A stretch of DNA of 64,000 nucleotides. Source: Chionis minor. Its lineage: Eukaryota; Chordata; Aves; Charadriiformes; Chionididae. This document shows, one piece after another, positions 51,201 through 64,000 of this stretch. Position numbers and translations under genes: made by a program. A model generated the notes under the pieces. That model was not told the origin of the DNA and made no database searches. It worked only from the letters and a program-made list of their open reading frames with translations. Location of the stretch: assembly GCA_013398295.1 (NCBI GenBank), contig VZSF01010416.1:270098-334097 (forward strand). Reading direction: 5' to 3'. How positions within the stretch are numbered: the stretch's first letter is position 1; each line of letters starts with the position of its first letter.

Positions 51201-54200
51201 GGTGCTGCTGGCAGCTACAGAAAAGGACAAAATAAATTAAAAAAAGAAAAAATGAGGAGTTTTCTTCTTGAGATACTGAAGCATCAGAACACACTCGCCC
51301 AATACCCACCGCAAGCAGGGAGTTTCGTATGAACAGCATTTAAAACTGTCACAGTTTAGTTGCTCAGCTAATGAAAGATAGTCATTCTTTAACTGAAAAA
51401 AGTGTAATTTGGATCCAGAGGAGACTTCCCCCACTAGCTGGTTTTGAATGCCGTGGTACTCTCTCCTCTGGGGATAATTAGATTGCTGTAACCTAAACAG
51501 CCCTTCCAGTCCCATCATTTTAATGTTCCCCAAGGTGGTAAACAGCATTAAGGCCTCATTCCCGTAAGCCTCTAGGTCAAGAAAATATGTATGATTATAC
51601 GTATATCTTAAATGCTTTTCCTTGTGACCACAGAATGAGCAACAATTAGTTTGCTGAAATGAATTGTAAAATCTGACACGCTCTGGCTTAAGTCCTTCAA
51701 AACCGTGTAAGCACAGGATCCACATCTTACTCTGCATGGTATGGCACCATGTTCAGTGGAGCCATTAACTGCTTCAGCCTTCACGTCAAGCAATAAGAAT
51801 AGCAAAGAAGAACGACAAAAAAGGAAAATCAGTTGCCGTAACCCAATTGCTTCTTTTACGAGGAAATACATTGCGCACATTGAATATCTAGATAGTCTAT
51901 ACAGGTGTGCATAGATATCGATTCTTCTTTTTCTAGTACAAACTATTTCAGCAAATCAAAGACCAAAAAAAAAGAAATAAAGAAAAATACAGATTTGCTT
52001 AGTCCAGAACCAGTGCTTTAAAACATATTTGCAAAATTACTTTGGATCAGCCAGTTGTTGTTACGTGATACATTTTGTCCTTTGTTTTCCATATTCTTCT
52101 TGTAATATACTCAGAAATTTTCTTTTGAAAAATCATAAAAAACAAGCTGCCTCATGTTGAATACACCATAACAAATTTTTGGATTTTCTGAGATACAGAA
52201 AACAATAGAGATGGGATATTTTTCCACCCTTGACCCAAGCTACGATGTAGTTCTTGTTGCACGGAAACAAGATTTTTAGGCAAGGGAATTAGTTCTACTT
52301 TTAGCATAATTATGTTTGAGTAGCACTCGGATTGAATCTGGTTACTTTTAGGAATTCTCTCTAGAAAAAAGGGAAAACCTAAGTTATCCAAAATACTGAC
52401 ATTGTGCATCAAGAAAAAAAAAAGAGCATCTTAAATCTGCAACTGATGAGAATAATTCAAAGACACTATGGAATAAAAAAACCCAACACATTAAAAAGTG
52501 GGCAAGCACACTATTACACTAGAAACTTCAAAAGCGTCCCTGAAAATTTTAGGATTACATTTTGCTGTTCTGTAGAAAGGCTTTGTTACCGCTTTCCATT
52601 TGAGAGGAAAGCAGGAAAGCTTTTCAAATACTTTTGAAAACGAGCAAATTTGCAAAGGAGTAATAAGAAGGAAATAAGAACTCTTGGGGAGGTTTGGGGA
52701 GTTTTTTTGTGAGATAATTGACAAGGTCAAAATATATGAATGTGGGAGAACACATATTCTGCAACTGGTCTATGGGTATAGACATATACATTCATATATG
52801 TATTTTAAACACATGTATGTACACACACAGTTTATAGAAAAGGTCAAGCAATTTGAAGACTGTACCTATGAATTTTAACAGCTATTTTTCAGGTATTTTC
52901 CTTTGGTGAAATTTCACTTGTGAGAGAGATAACCAAGTCCTCTTTTCTGTTATTTCCGAGTTACGTAGGCACCAAAGGCAGGTGGAGGAGACTGAAGAAG
53001 AGGTGGAAAAGCTTAAGCTGAAAGTTAGAGAATGCTATACATATTTTTCCATCTGAGCAGGGAAACCTTTCAAAAAGGGGCTGCACTTTGGGTAGAAGAC
53101 GCCCTCCAGATTAGCAAATCCTTTTTTTTTTTTTACCAGAGACATGGCTTCATACAATATTTTTCATAATTAAACTGACATCCACATGGTTGCGCCCAGA
53201 GCTTCTCCCGAAAGCATCTGTTTTTACCCCTGAGCCAACTAATGCTGAAAGAGCATCCAGTCTGTCTTCATTCCTGGCCAAACTACAGCCTTTGTTTCTT
53301 CTGTTAATACTGGCTTTGAGCTAAAAGCGTTCTCCTCTCTTTAGCATCCTCCCTTTTGTAGCAAACACATTCCCTGTCTGTCCTCTCTGCTTGAGGAGAA
53401 CTTTAAAATTAGTTGTCTTCTGTGTCTTCAGTTTGGTATTGGTCAGAAGATGCTCATGGATGAAGCTTTTGAACCCTTCACAAACACGGGGTTGTGCTCC
53501 CATTCGTGCCATGTGTGCTGCAGGCTTGCGGAGATGGAGTGCATCTTTTCCATGAGGCTGCAAAGGTTATTTTGAGAAAGGGTGACATGGGGAAGATGCT
53601 TTCCCACCAAGAAAAAAAAGAACATAACAGTGACCATTTGGCAAGCAGTGAATTGAGGAAAAATGGCAAGAGGTCTAAATAAGAAATACAGTCCTAGGCG
53701 AGGATGCATCCAATGATGAAGACTCTCCTATTTAACAAAAGAAATTACCAAAAAAAAAATCACCGGTGCCTGAAGGTACAACCCATGTTTGTCATATTGT
53801 TCACTACTAACAACAGTCTGTTCTGTAGTGAAACCTCAGGATAATTTACTTTCTTACGTGTTTTGGATGAAGACTCAAGTTTGCTCTTCTGCATTTCTAA
53901 CCCCAGCCTCATTTACAAGCAACTCTGCTCCGAGATGCTGAGATGAAGTAATCTGTTCTCCTTCCACTGCTCTAGCTAGAGCTCCAGCCTGTAGTGGAGA
54001 TGATGGACGATATCTGGACTGTTGTTTCTTATTAGCTATGGGGGAACACAAGATTTATGAATAACTCTATTGATGGGACGTACAGTAAATTTCACATGGG
54101 ATTAAAGAAAGCTGGTTCATTAACTAGATTTAGAGAGAGGGAAAACCAGAATGATTTATCAATGGATGACAAAAAGAAAATCATATTTAGCACAGGAAAC

Positions 54201-54869
54201 ACATACATATCCTGAAGGCATATGTTCTCTCACTTAAGTAATTTCGCTAAACACTCAAAATTTAATTGAACAAGTGAGAGATTCTGCAATAAATTAGGCA
54301 TTTAATCCTCAGAAATGAAGATTAAATCCGGATCTGAGAAAAGGAAATGCATTTAAGTTTCAGTTTTCTTGTTCTGTTAAAGTACTTCATATTGCAAATC
54401 CTCTCTTCCCGCCCCTGCCCCCTCCCCTCCCAATGCCACCTATGGCATTATACAGTTCAGGCAAGTCAACAAACTGTGCTCAGGATACAGGGGAAACAAA
54501 GAAACAAATTAAAATTTAAGTCAGTTTATGTATCAATTTAGTTGATTCATTCTAGTTGAATGAACTAGTTTGGAATAAATCCTCAAAGAAGAACAGGGAT
54601 ATGGGATACAGTACTCACTGAGCAGAGAAGATCCTTAGGAAAGAAGTAAGATCACCTGTAGTGGTCAATATGACATTAGAGAAAATAGTCATGGTAAAAA
54701 ATCCTTTCCTTTCTAAGATATTCAGCATTAGTTATTAAAACTGCATCAATTTACAGTAGTAAGGCAAAGGAGATTAAGTTTCTGCTTATAGAACTAGAAA
54801 TATATAACATTCATGGAAAAAACCTCAAACAGTTTGAAAACTGACGATAACTGAAAGATTTCAAAGAGC

Positions 54870-55220
54870 AGCTGTAGAAATGGAGAATCATCTGTGATGG
54901 GAACTTTTTCTAGCAAAAAATTTATAGGAATTGGTAACGAGCCCAACACTAGTCAACATTTTCATCCATGATCTGGAAGTTCTCCTCAAAATGCTGCCAA
55001 TAAAATCCACACACACAAGACAGACTGTCAGCGTGGTGAATTATGAAGACATAGAGCCATCTGAACAGATTTGCCTCTTGAAACAAGGCAGGCAAAACCA
55101 CAACCAATGCTGAGAGAGACTTTTGCAGACAGGGAATACAGGCTAGAACTCTCAGAAGTTGAGCCCGGATGCTCATCAGTGACCACAGACCTGCTATTCT
55201 CCTAGGCTGGATGCACAAGA
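54870..55220 (+). mobile_element. Ancient CR1-like LINE, RT-domain block
   Basis: The sequence is heavily decayed but keeps the order of a CR1 RT region. A stretch like atggagaatcatctgtgatg is followed by a segment translating to LVNIFIHDLE (compare FNIFINDLE in CR1), then LLKMLPIKS where the element normally has LLIKFADDTK. Near 55195 a piece resembling the conserved 'gcgatcctgggatgcat' segment follows. No frame is intact. A second block of the same element follows at 55590-55915 in the same orientation, which strengthens the assignment. Identification is by eye against the recalled consensus pattern. Confidence 0.6.
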
Positions 55221-55589
55221 TACCTGGTTCAGCATCTGAGCACGGCGAGACTAAACCATCACCACCATGCACAACTCCAGTGACCAGCCTTCAAAAGAAG
55301 CACCGTCAGGAGCACTGTAACTCAAAAAACCTAGTTTTGGCAGGTGGCTCCAGTTTGCATTTTCATATGTCTAACAGCAGCTGAAAACACACACTCCAAT
55401 TAAGGCACTAATAGGATTTCCCTCCTCCTCTTGACTCTTCAGGTAACATGTGCAGCCTGAAGATCTTTAAGACTCTTCCTGCCTTTGTGAAATTAGTCAA
55501 GGGTTAATGGGGAGGGGGAAGGAGGGGAGCAGGCAGACACATAAATCCACTTTCAGTATACCCACGTAAGCCTTGTTTTCTTAAGAAAC

Positions 55590-55915
55590 CACAAATACAA
55601 AGAAGATCAACAGAATAATTCAAGGACCAGGAAACAGGCCTCACAGTAGGAGATTTAAGTAGCTTGGTCAATTCAGCGTGAGACGGAGATGTAGTGACTG
55701 CAGTTCTACGCATCTTTGCTAGGAAAACTTGGAATATGGAAAGATGAATCACTTCGGCAGAGAATGGCACAACTCAGTCGGAAGTTACACGAGACACTAT
55801 TGGAAGAGCTTATCAAAGGGAAGTAGAGAGAGATCCCTTCATGTCCTTAAAATGACTTCAGATGCCATGAATATACATTTTTTTGGGCTCCACCTCACTG
55901 GTTATATGCAGGGTA
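55590..55915 (+). mobile_element. Ancient CR1-like LINE, 3' block of the same element
   Basis: Consecutive short matches follow the CR1 3' order. A segment like 'agaataattcaaggaccagg' matches the conserved 'atgattaaaggactgg'. Next, 55747-55790 resembles 'cttcagcagagaaaggcataac...gctggaagttgaa'. Then tattggaagagcttatcaaa matches the conserved 'tactggaacaacttaccaaag', and ccttaaaatgacttcagatg matches 'tcaagactggatg'. A final piece near 55893-55912 resembles 'ctggcctgtgttatgcagg'. The frame is destroyed. About 370 bp of unmatched DNA separates it from the first block, more than the roughly 150 bp expected from the element itself. Confidence 0.65.
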
Positions 55916-57003
55916 ATAGCGAGTGACAGTGCCCGACCTGGTTCTGTTATTTTTTTATGGCATCTCTAAGTCTTAGGGCCACGCTCTGACTCACGCAGGA
56001 TACATGCAACACCACAGGGGACTCCCATCAGCTCCTGCTGCTCTCCTCCTTGTGGGCTGGGACAGAGGTGATGCAACGTATGTTCAAAAAGAGAAGACGG
56101 GACAGGCTCTACAACTGCTCTCTCAACAGGCTAGTTCTGTGCGTTGGATTTTCTATGGACCTGAAGGCATTCAGCACCTATTAGGCTTTGCCCTTTGACT
56201 CCTTTTCTAAGTTTTCCCATTCTCCCCTCTTCATCTTCCAGTCAACACAACCAGTGAAGCAACAGCCTGGGGGGGTTAGAAGATGGCTGGGAAACAGACC
56301 CATTCCCATCCATGAAACTGTTAATGCTCAGTACTGCTCCTGTCGATACCATTAGCTCTTTTTCTATTGTTTCAGTGGGAGGAAGATCAGGTCTACATCA
56401 TATTCCCAGGGTAACACTGCAGAAACACGGCTCTGTTAAAGAATGGCTTTGATTTGTCACAGAAAAGGCCTCACAAACTGACAGTTTTCATCTGATTTTC
56501 TCTGGGCAGTGGGAGAAGGAATGTATTTTCTCCTCCAAAAGCATTCAGCAAATTTGTACTGCAGTCAGCTAATTTTATTACTTCTCATAAATGTCTGTTC
56601 CTGTAATGCTCTCAAGGTATTTTCATAATTCTACCTTGGGAATTACAAATCAACTTTCTCTTTGATAAAGTAACCTGCAGTATTTTATTTTATTTTTTAT
56701 GTTATGAACAGCTGAAAATGTATGACATCCCATAAAATGTCTGGGTTAGGCCTTTGAATATTGCTTCTTTTAAGAAGTCTTTTAGCATTGAAGCAGAGAA
56801 ATACAATCCTAGGATTGGAGTCTATTAGGCAAAAAGAGGGAAGGAAATCCTTAAAGCCAATGTCTTGAGTGTCTTTAAAGTTGCTTTTCTGTATTCCAGA
56901 GGGATCTAACTTCCATTTAATTAAATTTTTTGTTTAAGAAAAAGGAACCTGGATTATTTTATTTATTTATACATTTTTGCAGAAGTTTATGATGAAGTAT
57001 ATT

Positions 57004-57031
57004 AGGGAGGGGAGAGGGGAGAGGAGAAGGG
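57004..57031. repeat. G/A-rich polypurine tract
   Basis: A pure purine stretch of gggaggggagaggggagagg type with near mirror symmetry, the kind of sequence able to form triplex DNA. Confidence 0.85.
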
Positions 57032-60000
57032 CGCTCCCCAAAGACAACGCATATTTAAGTAATGAAGCATTTTACTAGAGAGCCTAAAAATTGGTTTCAT
57101 TGCCTCAGAGACAGAGCCACAGCTTCTCTCACATAGCAACAACTGCATGCAGAGGAAAGAGCCCTCTACACTTAAACAAGCCAGGCCACATTTTCATTTA
57201 GTCCCCTCTCCAAATCACAGGCTGGGGAGCATCGCAGAGGTACTCAGCCAGTTTTCTGTCATGCAATCGTTACGGGAATTTTGCAAGGCTAATTTTGGAA
57301 GGAGGTTTTTTTTGATCAATTTATACCAAATCCCCAGTTAAAGCAGTAACACATCTGTTTGTAAACAGGAGAGGCTACAGTACAGAGATAGCCAGCAATT
57401 CTTTTACTACATTTAGGGATACAAATGACACTCAGAGGATTTTATATTTTAAAATAAACAAGCAAGCCATTTTCCCAGCAGCCACGCTACCCCAGGATCT
57501 ACACAATATCTCTGTGCTTAGAGGAATAGCAGAAAAACCACACATGTCACAGATGAGCATTTCTCAGCATATCCTTCCACTCTCTGTGCTTTAGGGAATT
57601 GCTGAATCAGAGGTTACACCTCAATCATAACTTTAATGAGCCACTTGATGAACTCGTCTTTTATGAATGTGTCAAAACTTTCTGTGTCTGCACTAAAAAG
57701 AGCACAATTAATAGAAAACGGTTCACCAGCATCCCCATTCCTTGACACAGCTATCCCAAAGCAGTGATGGTCTGCAACTGCATGTCCTCCTTTTTTGCTG
57801 AGGTTTGCGTAAACAGCACTAGAGCTAAAAATTCTTCAAGTTCCCTTAAAAGACTATTCTTCCATTTAGGAGTCCAGAAATTTCACAGTATCAGAGCTAG
57901 CAATTGCTCCGTCTTTTTGTCACCTACATTTTGGGGGCCAGCGATCAGATGTAATTACCTGGTTTCTAATGACATAGTCCCACCTCTCTAGCAAAGTCCG
58001 AAGAGTCTTCACCACCCATGACCCCCTTGCCCATCCCTAATGAACATACTGTAAACAGAATGTATCGAATATAAATATCTCAATCTTAGCATTTCTGGTG
58101 CACGACCTACTGGCTCACAGCTTTGCAAGAAAAAGTACCTTTAAGAAGGCCACTGATCCAACCAAACCTCCTTGGTTTAGCATCACTAAAATGCACCCAT
58201 CTAGAGTGCAAAATGGAGTGACATCTCTGGCATTGCACCTGGGTCTGCACACAGCTGAAGCAAGTGGCAATACATGTCCAGAGTAAATGTCAAAGCCAGT
58301 TCTTGAGGTTTACAGCAAAATCCTATAACTACTCATGCATCTTGTCTTGGAAGTTGCTGCCGCCAACAAAAGTGAAATCACTTCAAGCCCACTTGAAATA
58401 CACAAAGCTCCTATTGGACCTGTGGAGCCAATCCTGCAGAAATCCTACATGGCTCTGCTGGGTTAGTGCGCACCACACTTCCACTAACACACGCCATGCC
58501 AAGCACAGCACTCCTGGTTCAGCAGAGACAAAGGGATTCCTCACGCATTCAAAGTTAGGCATGGCAGGAAGCACTTTGCTGAATCAAATCCTCATCAATT
58601 ATGTGGAAAAATCAGCACAAAAGAGGAAATACCAAGTTCAGTGCGTTGAGGTTTTTTTAATCCTTTTTATCTTGAATTCCAATGAGCGCTTTGAGAATTA
58701 TCAGTGATTACTATGCTTTTGTCTGAAAGAGGAATACTGCATGAAACTTCCAGTGGTCCTTTCTAAATAGATATGTGCTCTAGGAAGCTAATGTTACAAC
58801 ACGGACACGTCAAATCACTGCTCACCATAGGGCTAATTTTCAGTCTGATCTCCTATGAAAATGAAGCTTCTGTGATCGTGTTCCCTCCTGGTTTTTCTTA
58901 GAGACCTTCATGTGAATTGGTCACTTAGCAAAGTTTAAAAGCAGAGTAGAAATCTCAGTAACATTAAATATTGACAGTTTTCATTCAAACAGGCACAGGT
59001 AGAGAAGACAGGACTGATCTGTTCTCTCCGCAGCAAATGAGACAACCTCTTCTTCAGCATCAGAGAAACCACTACAGCTGCAAACAGACCTTCAGTAATT
59101 GCTCTCTTCACAGTAAGACCTGTAGCTTATAGATTACATTTGAAATCATGTTCAGAGACTTTGCCAAATGATGATTTACTTAACCTAAATACCCTAGCCG
59201 CATTTTTCCTGCTTCCTGCACTAGTCCCCCTGTAAAGTTTATAAAAATAGCTGCAACACAGTTACGAAACTGCTGGCACATTCCTTGATGATATGCAAAA
59301 GAGCGATTTCCTTCCTTACTTGGGAATATTTGCAGCAACCGTATTAGAAGAGAAACTATGCCCGTTGGTAAAATGTTGAGAACAGAGACACCCTGCCATC
59401 AAATAAATTTTTGACCAAGGGATGATCAGAAAATTTCTGAAAGCCAAAGAATGTTGTCCCATTTCAAGAATTCCCTTAGCACAGAAGAGAGATCGACAAA
59501 AATCAGAGTGACTGCCTCGAGGACAAACTAGATAGGATCTATGTGGGATAAAGGATCACTCTGTGCTCATGGAGTTAGGCTATTCGTTTGGAACAGAAAG
59601 CCATGGGAGAGCTGTGAGCTACAAACAGCCACGGATGATTTCTCACACTGGATGAAAATGCCCTGTATGGCCCTGAAGGCTTGCGAAAGGTAGCACCACC
59701 TACCTCATTCACACCACCTACTACAGGTCTACGTTCGAAAGCCGGTCTCCCTCCAGTGGAGAAGAGAGGCTCTGAAGGCAATTCAGAGCATCTAAGGTCA
59801 TCCTCAGAAACGTATGTTTTTCTCCTCTGTCGGATAAAGCAGACTATGCCTCCTCTTTAGTCTTTGGACTAGAAGGGCAAATTAAGGATACACGCGCATT
59901 GGGTTTTGAGAAAAGGCAGGGGAATGCTTTCAACACCCCTGTTTGAAGACTTCCTATCGGAGGATGCAGACACATGCCTGCATATGCCAGGCAGGTTAAC

Positions 60001-62929
60001 GGAGCAGTCAACATGACATCAGGTACTCAGCACCAAGACACATGGTCTGGGAGGCCTCGGTGTAGATGAGAAGCTTGTGGAGCCGAGAAGACGACATGCT
60101 CTCCCCACTGCTCTCCAGCTTGCTTTTTAAGAGCGATGTAGACATATCCTATAAATCTAAGTTAACCCTATAAGCCTGGTGAGTCACAGTCCCAGATTCA
60201 GTTCAGGACTAAGAAAGGCTTTGCAGCATTAGCTCATTCTAAACAATCAAACCTGTTTCTTGAAACATTTGTGTAGATTTATGAGGCTCTGGTGGGTGGG
60301 AACCTGAAATAGATACCGTGCTCTTCTCTTCACTCCAAGAGTGATTTATGCTGCCAGGCAGCTCTTCGGCACGAAGCCAGAACAGATCTATCAGATGCAA
60401 CTAACAAATGTTGTAAAACTGAGTAAACCAACTGCAATGTGAGCATCAGTTCTCTGAGCACGTGGGCCCCAATGGGGAACAACAGGTGCATAACAATTAC
60501 AAGCAAGAAGAAAAACAAGAAGTATGTACATAGACAAACCTTGCGAAGTCACATTCGTTCCCATAAATCATTGTGACAACTACAATACCAACCAGGAAAG
60601 GAAAATATAAAAGGGAAAAAAAAAAAAGAGATATGTGCATGGAAAAAGTGTCACAGCACATCGAACAACAGAGCAACAGAATTGGAAGCAGCCTTGTTAA
60701 TCCCTCACGGACTATCTCACCATAACGATTATTTATTCCTTACAAATGGGAATTCTAATCTGCTGATTTTGTGGTTGCATTTTTGTGGCTTAACATTCCA
60801 CATGTCACAAGAAACATCGGCCTCCCCACCCTGCCTAAATCCTCCCCTGGTTAAATTGATCACATGTGTGGCACACAAACAGAATGGCCACATGCAAACA
60901 TCTTGCCTCTGATGGGCTGAATCCTGCTTATCCTCAAAATAAAAGGGAGTCTGATAATCATACCTTCACTTCTGCAATGTGACTTTCTTCCCAAAATGCC
61001 ACAGGAATCATTTTGTCCACCACAAAAAAAAAAAAACCCAACAGAAAAAAACCCAAAGAAAACATTGTAATATTATCCTGGATCCCAGTAGCTATTTACT
61101 AAACATTCCTGTATCTAACTAAATAAAAAAAAGGCACCACCACATGCCCCTCCCCAGCCCCAGTAAGAGATTTGGATGTGATTTGAGCTGGAGTCCTGCT
61201 CCACTGCCCATTGGTTTGTAACCAGGACAGCACTCAGGAATAGCGACCTGGGAACTCAGTCTCCTTCAACGAATCCAGAATTTGCCTGCCTACAATTAGA
61301 TAAGTGGTTCATTAGACTCCATAATGATGAGAACGGGAAGGTCAGCACCATTCAAAGCCTTTCTAGCAATTCATGATACCAAGCTACAAACTCCATCAAC
61401 CTCATCATGTCCTACGATGCCACAGATTACTCCATGGCAATTTCTCCTACCAGCAGTAGCCAAGCTTGTCTCTGCCTGGGCTGGGGGATGCTCAGTGCCC
61501 TGAGGGGGACCTTACACATAAATTACTCTTCTGTGGGGCTTGCTTGGCAGGGGAAGGCTTCCATATGATTTGGTCTTGAAGATGGAGTGCAAAACTCCCT
61601 TAGATATCCCGCTGATGGAGATGCGACTTGCCCTTCAGGGATGAGCAGCACAGTGTCTGTCTCTACTTTCTCACGCCTTCTAAAGTATGAAAGGAAAAAT
61701 CTCTCTATCGCTCTCAGGTTTGGCAAACTAGCATAATAAAAAGCAGTTAAAAAAAAAAAGCAGTCTCCCAGAATCACAGAAGATCCATGAACCAACCTCC
61801 CCGGACACGTTGCTCACAATTCTGGTCTTTACCACACAGTCTGGTGGCTTTTCGTAAGCTTTGAAGGATGTTGGATGCACAAAGCTCTGAAGCCACGTGA
61901 AAGCTGCAGCTCTGTGCTTCCCATCAGGGAAGCACCTTCTCCAAGGGTACCAGTGCACTGCTGCACACAAACCGGCCAAGCAGCTCTCCTGAGCACCGAG
62001 CATCAGGTCATCCACGCAAGGTACCAGCCAGCTCACTGCCTGCCCTGCTTTATACTGCACCAGGCACTACAGCTGGGCACGGCTCTGGGGAGGTCCATGC
62101 TGGGATCCTCCCGCAGAAGTCAGTATGGATGCTGTTCTCCAACCCTACTGCAGCAGGCGTTGCATGGAAGTACCCTCTTGGATAACCAGAAATCCAGTAC
62201 GGACGCAGCTCGTACCACCAGGCAGCTGGAGGTCTCCCAAGACATGCATCCACTGGGTAATCTCCACGCACCAAGCGCGTGACCCAGCATCCAGACACCC
62301 GTTTCCCTGGCACAACACACGGCATCTCGTATACCTGTATTCCCATAAACACAGAGATCTGCCAAACTGTGATGGAGATGTCTGACAAAATCAACACCAG
62401 ATGGATCCTCCCTCCGAGTCAGCCAGGACAAGCTGATGAGATTGCTATCCCGTGACATCTTACAGCTGGAGGCTCCATCAGCATATGATATCAAAAGTAC
62501 ATGTGATAAGAAGGGTTTGCCAAATAGCTAAATTGTAGCCTTCCTCTAACATACCAAATAACAAGGCAAACTCAAGCTAAATTAGAAGGCAAACAGTGGA
62601 TTAAGTAATATAACAATTGTCATATGTATTAAATTTGATCTTTTACTACAGCAGGATGTTAGTAATGAAAACAATCCTTTAGCTACTCAACCTCGTAAAC
62701 CCACAAAAGAAAGCGTGTTCGTCAGATCTCTCTTTGTCCTACCATCTAGGGGATGGTTTGAAGCAGGAGGCCATGCGAAAATGAGCGTACAGATAAAGAC
62801 AAGTACGAAGTAGGTTAAAACACTACCAGATTAGCTGTCTGCATTCAGTTATATCAACGGGAGGACTTGCAACCCAGCTGGTACTCAGCTGCTGGAGGAG
62901 GTGGAGAAAGATGGTGAACCAGAATCACA

Positions 62930-63320
62930 GTAATTTATTAATTAAAAGATGCACTTTATTAGAACATTCTGCTATTAAATCCCACATTGCTTTTCTCTTA
63001 CAAACCTAAACAACTATTAATTTTCATAATATGCATTGAATCTGCCTAATTAAATACTTCTTTCGAAGCAGTATTTTCCGGGAAACGCTGTCTCAGCTTC
63101 AAAACATTCTGAAGAAGATGTCAGTTTTGACAAAATTACTGAAAGGAAAAATTTGCTTTCAATGATTTGGACATTGTAACATCATTGTTAGAATTTTCAT
63201 AATTTCTTTCTAATAGCATTCATTTACTTTTAAAACAGCATTCACTTTTGACTGTCATGTTATTTTGAAATATTAATATCACTGTTAAAATGATCCCACA
63301 GATCATACCTTTGCATGATG
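62930..63320. promoter_or_regulatory. Possible conserved non-coding element (unproven)
   Basis: AT-rich unique sequence with many homeodomain-type cores (taatttattaattaaaag, ctattaattttcataatatg, cctaattaaat) and no repeat similarity. AT-rich homeodomain-dense intron segments in vertebrates are often conserved enhancers, but nothing here proves conservation. Confidence 0.22.
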
Positions 63321-64000
63321 GTTAATCTGCTGTCTTCAGTGCGTGGTCACCCTCAAGAGGGAAACACAGTAGGGGTTTCCATTGAGGTTCATTTTGGAGC
63401 AGGCTGGAATTTCTGTTCCAAAATCTTTTAAACCCTATTTTTTTGATTCAACTTAGAGTACAAACATATTTATTTCCCTGGAAGGGAAATCTTGCTTTTC
63501 AACATCCCACGTGTGTGGTGATAACAGCACTCATTTCCACTGATTTTCAACCACTGTCTTGGAAGGAGTTTAGAAAAGCACAAGGAGGGTTTTCCTCCGG
63601 TGGCACAGCTGTAGAGTCGCCTCCAGAATACACACCAAAGCTACAAACATCTGCAGTTTTAAGTCCTTTAATAAAGCTGCTTATAAAGGTACAGCACATC
63701 CGTACTGGGAACTTTTTTATATATATAATAAGGACATTGCAGTCTTCTAATTATTACTCTGCTACACCGCAGTAATTCCCTGAACCTTGACCTATGACTT
63801 TGTATTACACTAGAAACCCATGTTCATATCCCAAGGCCAAGGCAGAAAAGAAATATTTCAGCCCTACTGATAAAAGAGCAGCCAATGGATTTGCCCAAAG
63901 CCTGTGGACAGCACAGGAACCTTCCCCACATCTCCTGTGAACTAAACTGACTCTCCATGGAAGAACATCCCATTTAGGGCATTTGGGCACAGGGATCCCA

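Larger units (their letters stand above)
24062..64000 (-). other. Probable upstream intron (no convincing exon found)
   Basis: The region 5' of exon B on the minus strand holds no segment that combines a long open frame, good splice sites and protein-like composition. The longest open frames (166 codons at 51237-51737 minus, 147 codons at 58264-58707 plus) lack recognisable domains and lie in low-complexity or AT-rich sequence. Outside the repeat entries, the stretches 24910-25225, 25370-40430, 42555-46350, 46510-54865 and 55920-64000 show unique intron-like DNA only. A small exon could have been missed, and the 5' end of the host gene may lie either inside or outside this stretch. No CpG island marks a promoter. 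Confidence 0.45.

Noticed and set aside
51237..51737. 166-codon open frame on the minus strand
   Set aside because: The longest open frame in the window, but it ends in a low-complexity Lys/Phe run, has no recognisable domain, and has no splice or promoter context. Frames of this length are expected by chance in 64 kb.
58264..58707. 147-codon open frame on the plus strand
   Set aside because: Composition is not protein-like, no domain is seen, and there is no supporting splice-site pattern.
1..64000. tRNA, rRNA, CRISPR, operon or viral system
   Set aside because: No cloverleaf, rRNA core, spaced direct-repeat array, operon-like coding or LTR pair was seen on either strand.

Overview
The window looks like a piece of a large vertebrate nuclear gene, most likely from a bird. 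The main clue is a 5'-truncated CR1 LINE of avian type (about 41511-42550). It has the typical CR1 3' end, a decayed reverse transcriptase tail and no poly(A). Several much older CR1 and MIR-like fragments are also present. There are no Alu, B1, L1 or other mammal-type young repeats, no bacterial-style operons and no dense coding. Most of the 64 kb is AT-moderate, unique, intron-like DNA.

Only two segments have the combination of a single open frame, proper splice signals and compatible phase that I accept as coding exons. Both are on the minus strand. Exon B (23971-24061, 91 nt) encodes a conserved-looking peptide containing [17 protein letters not shown]. Exon A (1-176, running off the left edge) encodes a Ser/Pro/Thr-rich then acidic stretch containing MDEEDSLSPHLLLPDSISQL. 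Exon B ends two bases into a codon and exon A opens with the third base, so they join in frame. I could not name the gene from the peptides and leave the symbol empty.

Layout, left to right: exon A (1-176); a 23.8-kb intron (177-23970) with a 31-nt poly-T, an AT microsatellite, an ancient CR1 3' tail at about 8.8 kb and MIR-like SINE remnants at 0.73, 11.8 and 14.3 kb; exon B (23971-24061); then about 40 kb with no convincing exon (24062-64000), read as the upstream intron. This last part holds an old minus-strand CR1 piece at 25.2 kb, a T16G16 homopolymer junction at 40.4 kb, the younger CR1 at 41.5 kb, a MIR-like remnant at 46.4 kb and a decayed ancient CR1 at 54.9-55.9 kb in two blocks.

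Nothing here resembles a novel multi-gene system. The most useful leads are the unidentified two-exon coding sequence, a possible 60-nt in-frame cassette exon 85 nt upstream of exon A, a few AT-rich stretches that may be conserved non-coding elements, and the split ancient CR1. Family assignments come from recalled consensus patterns, not from a database search.
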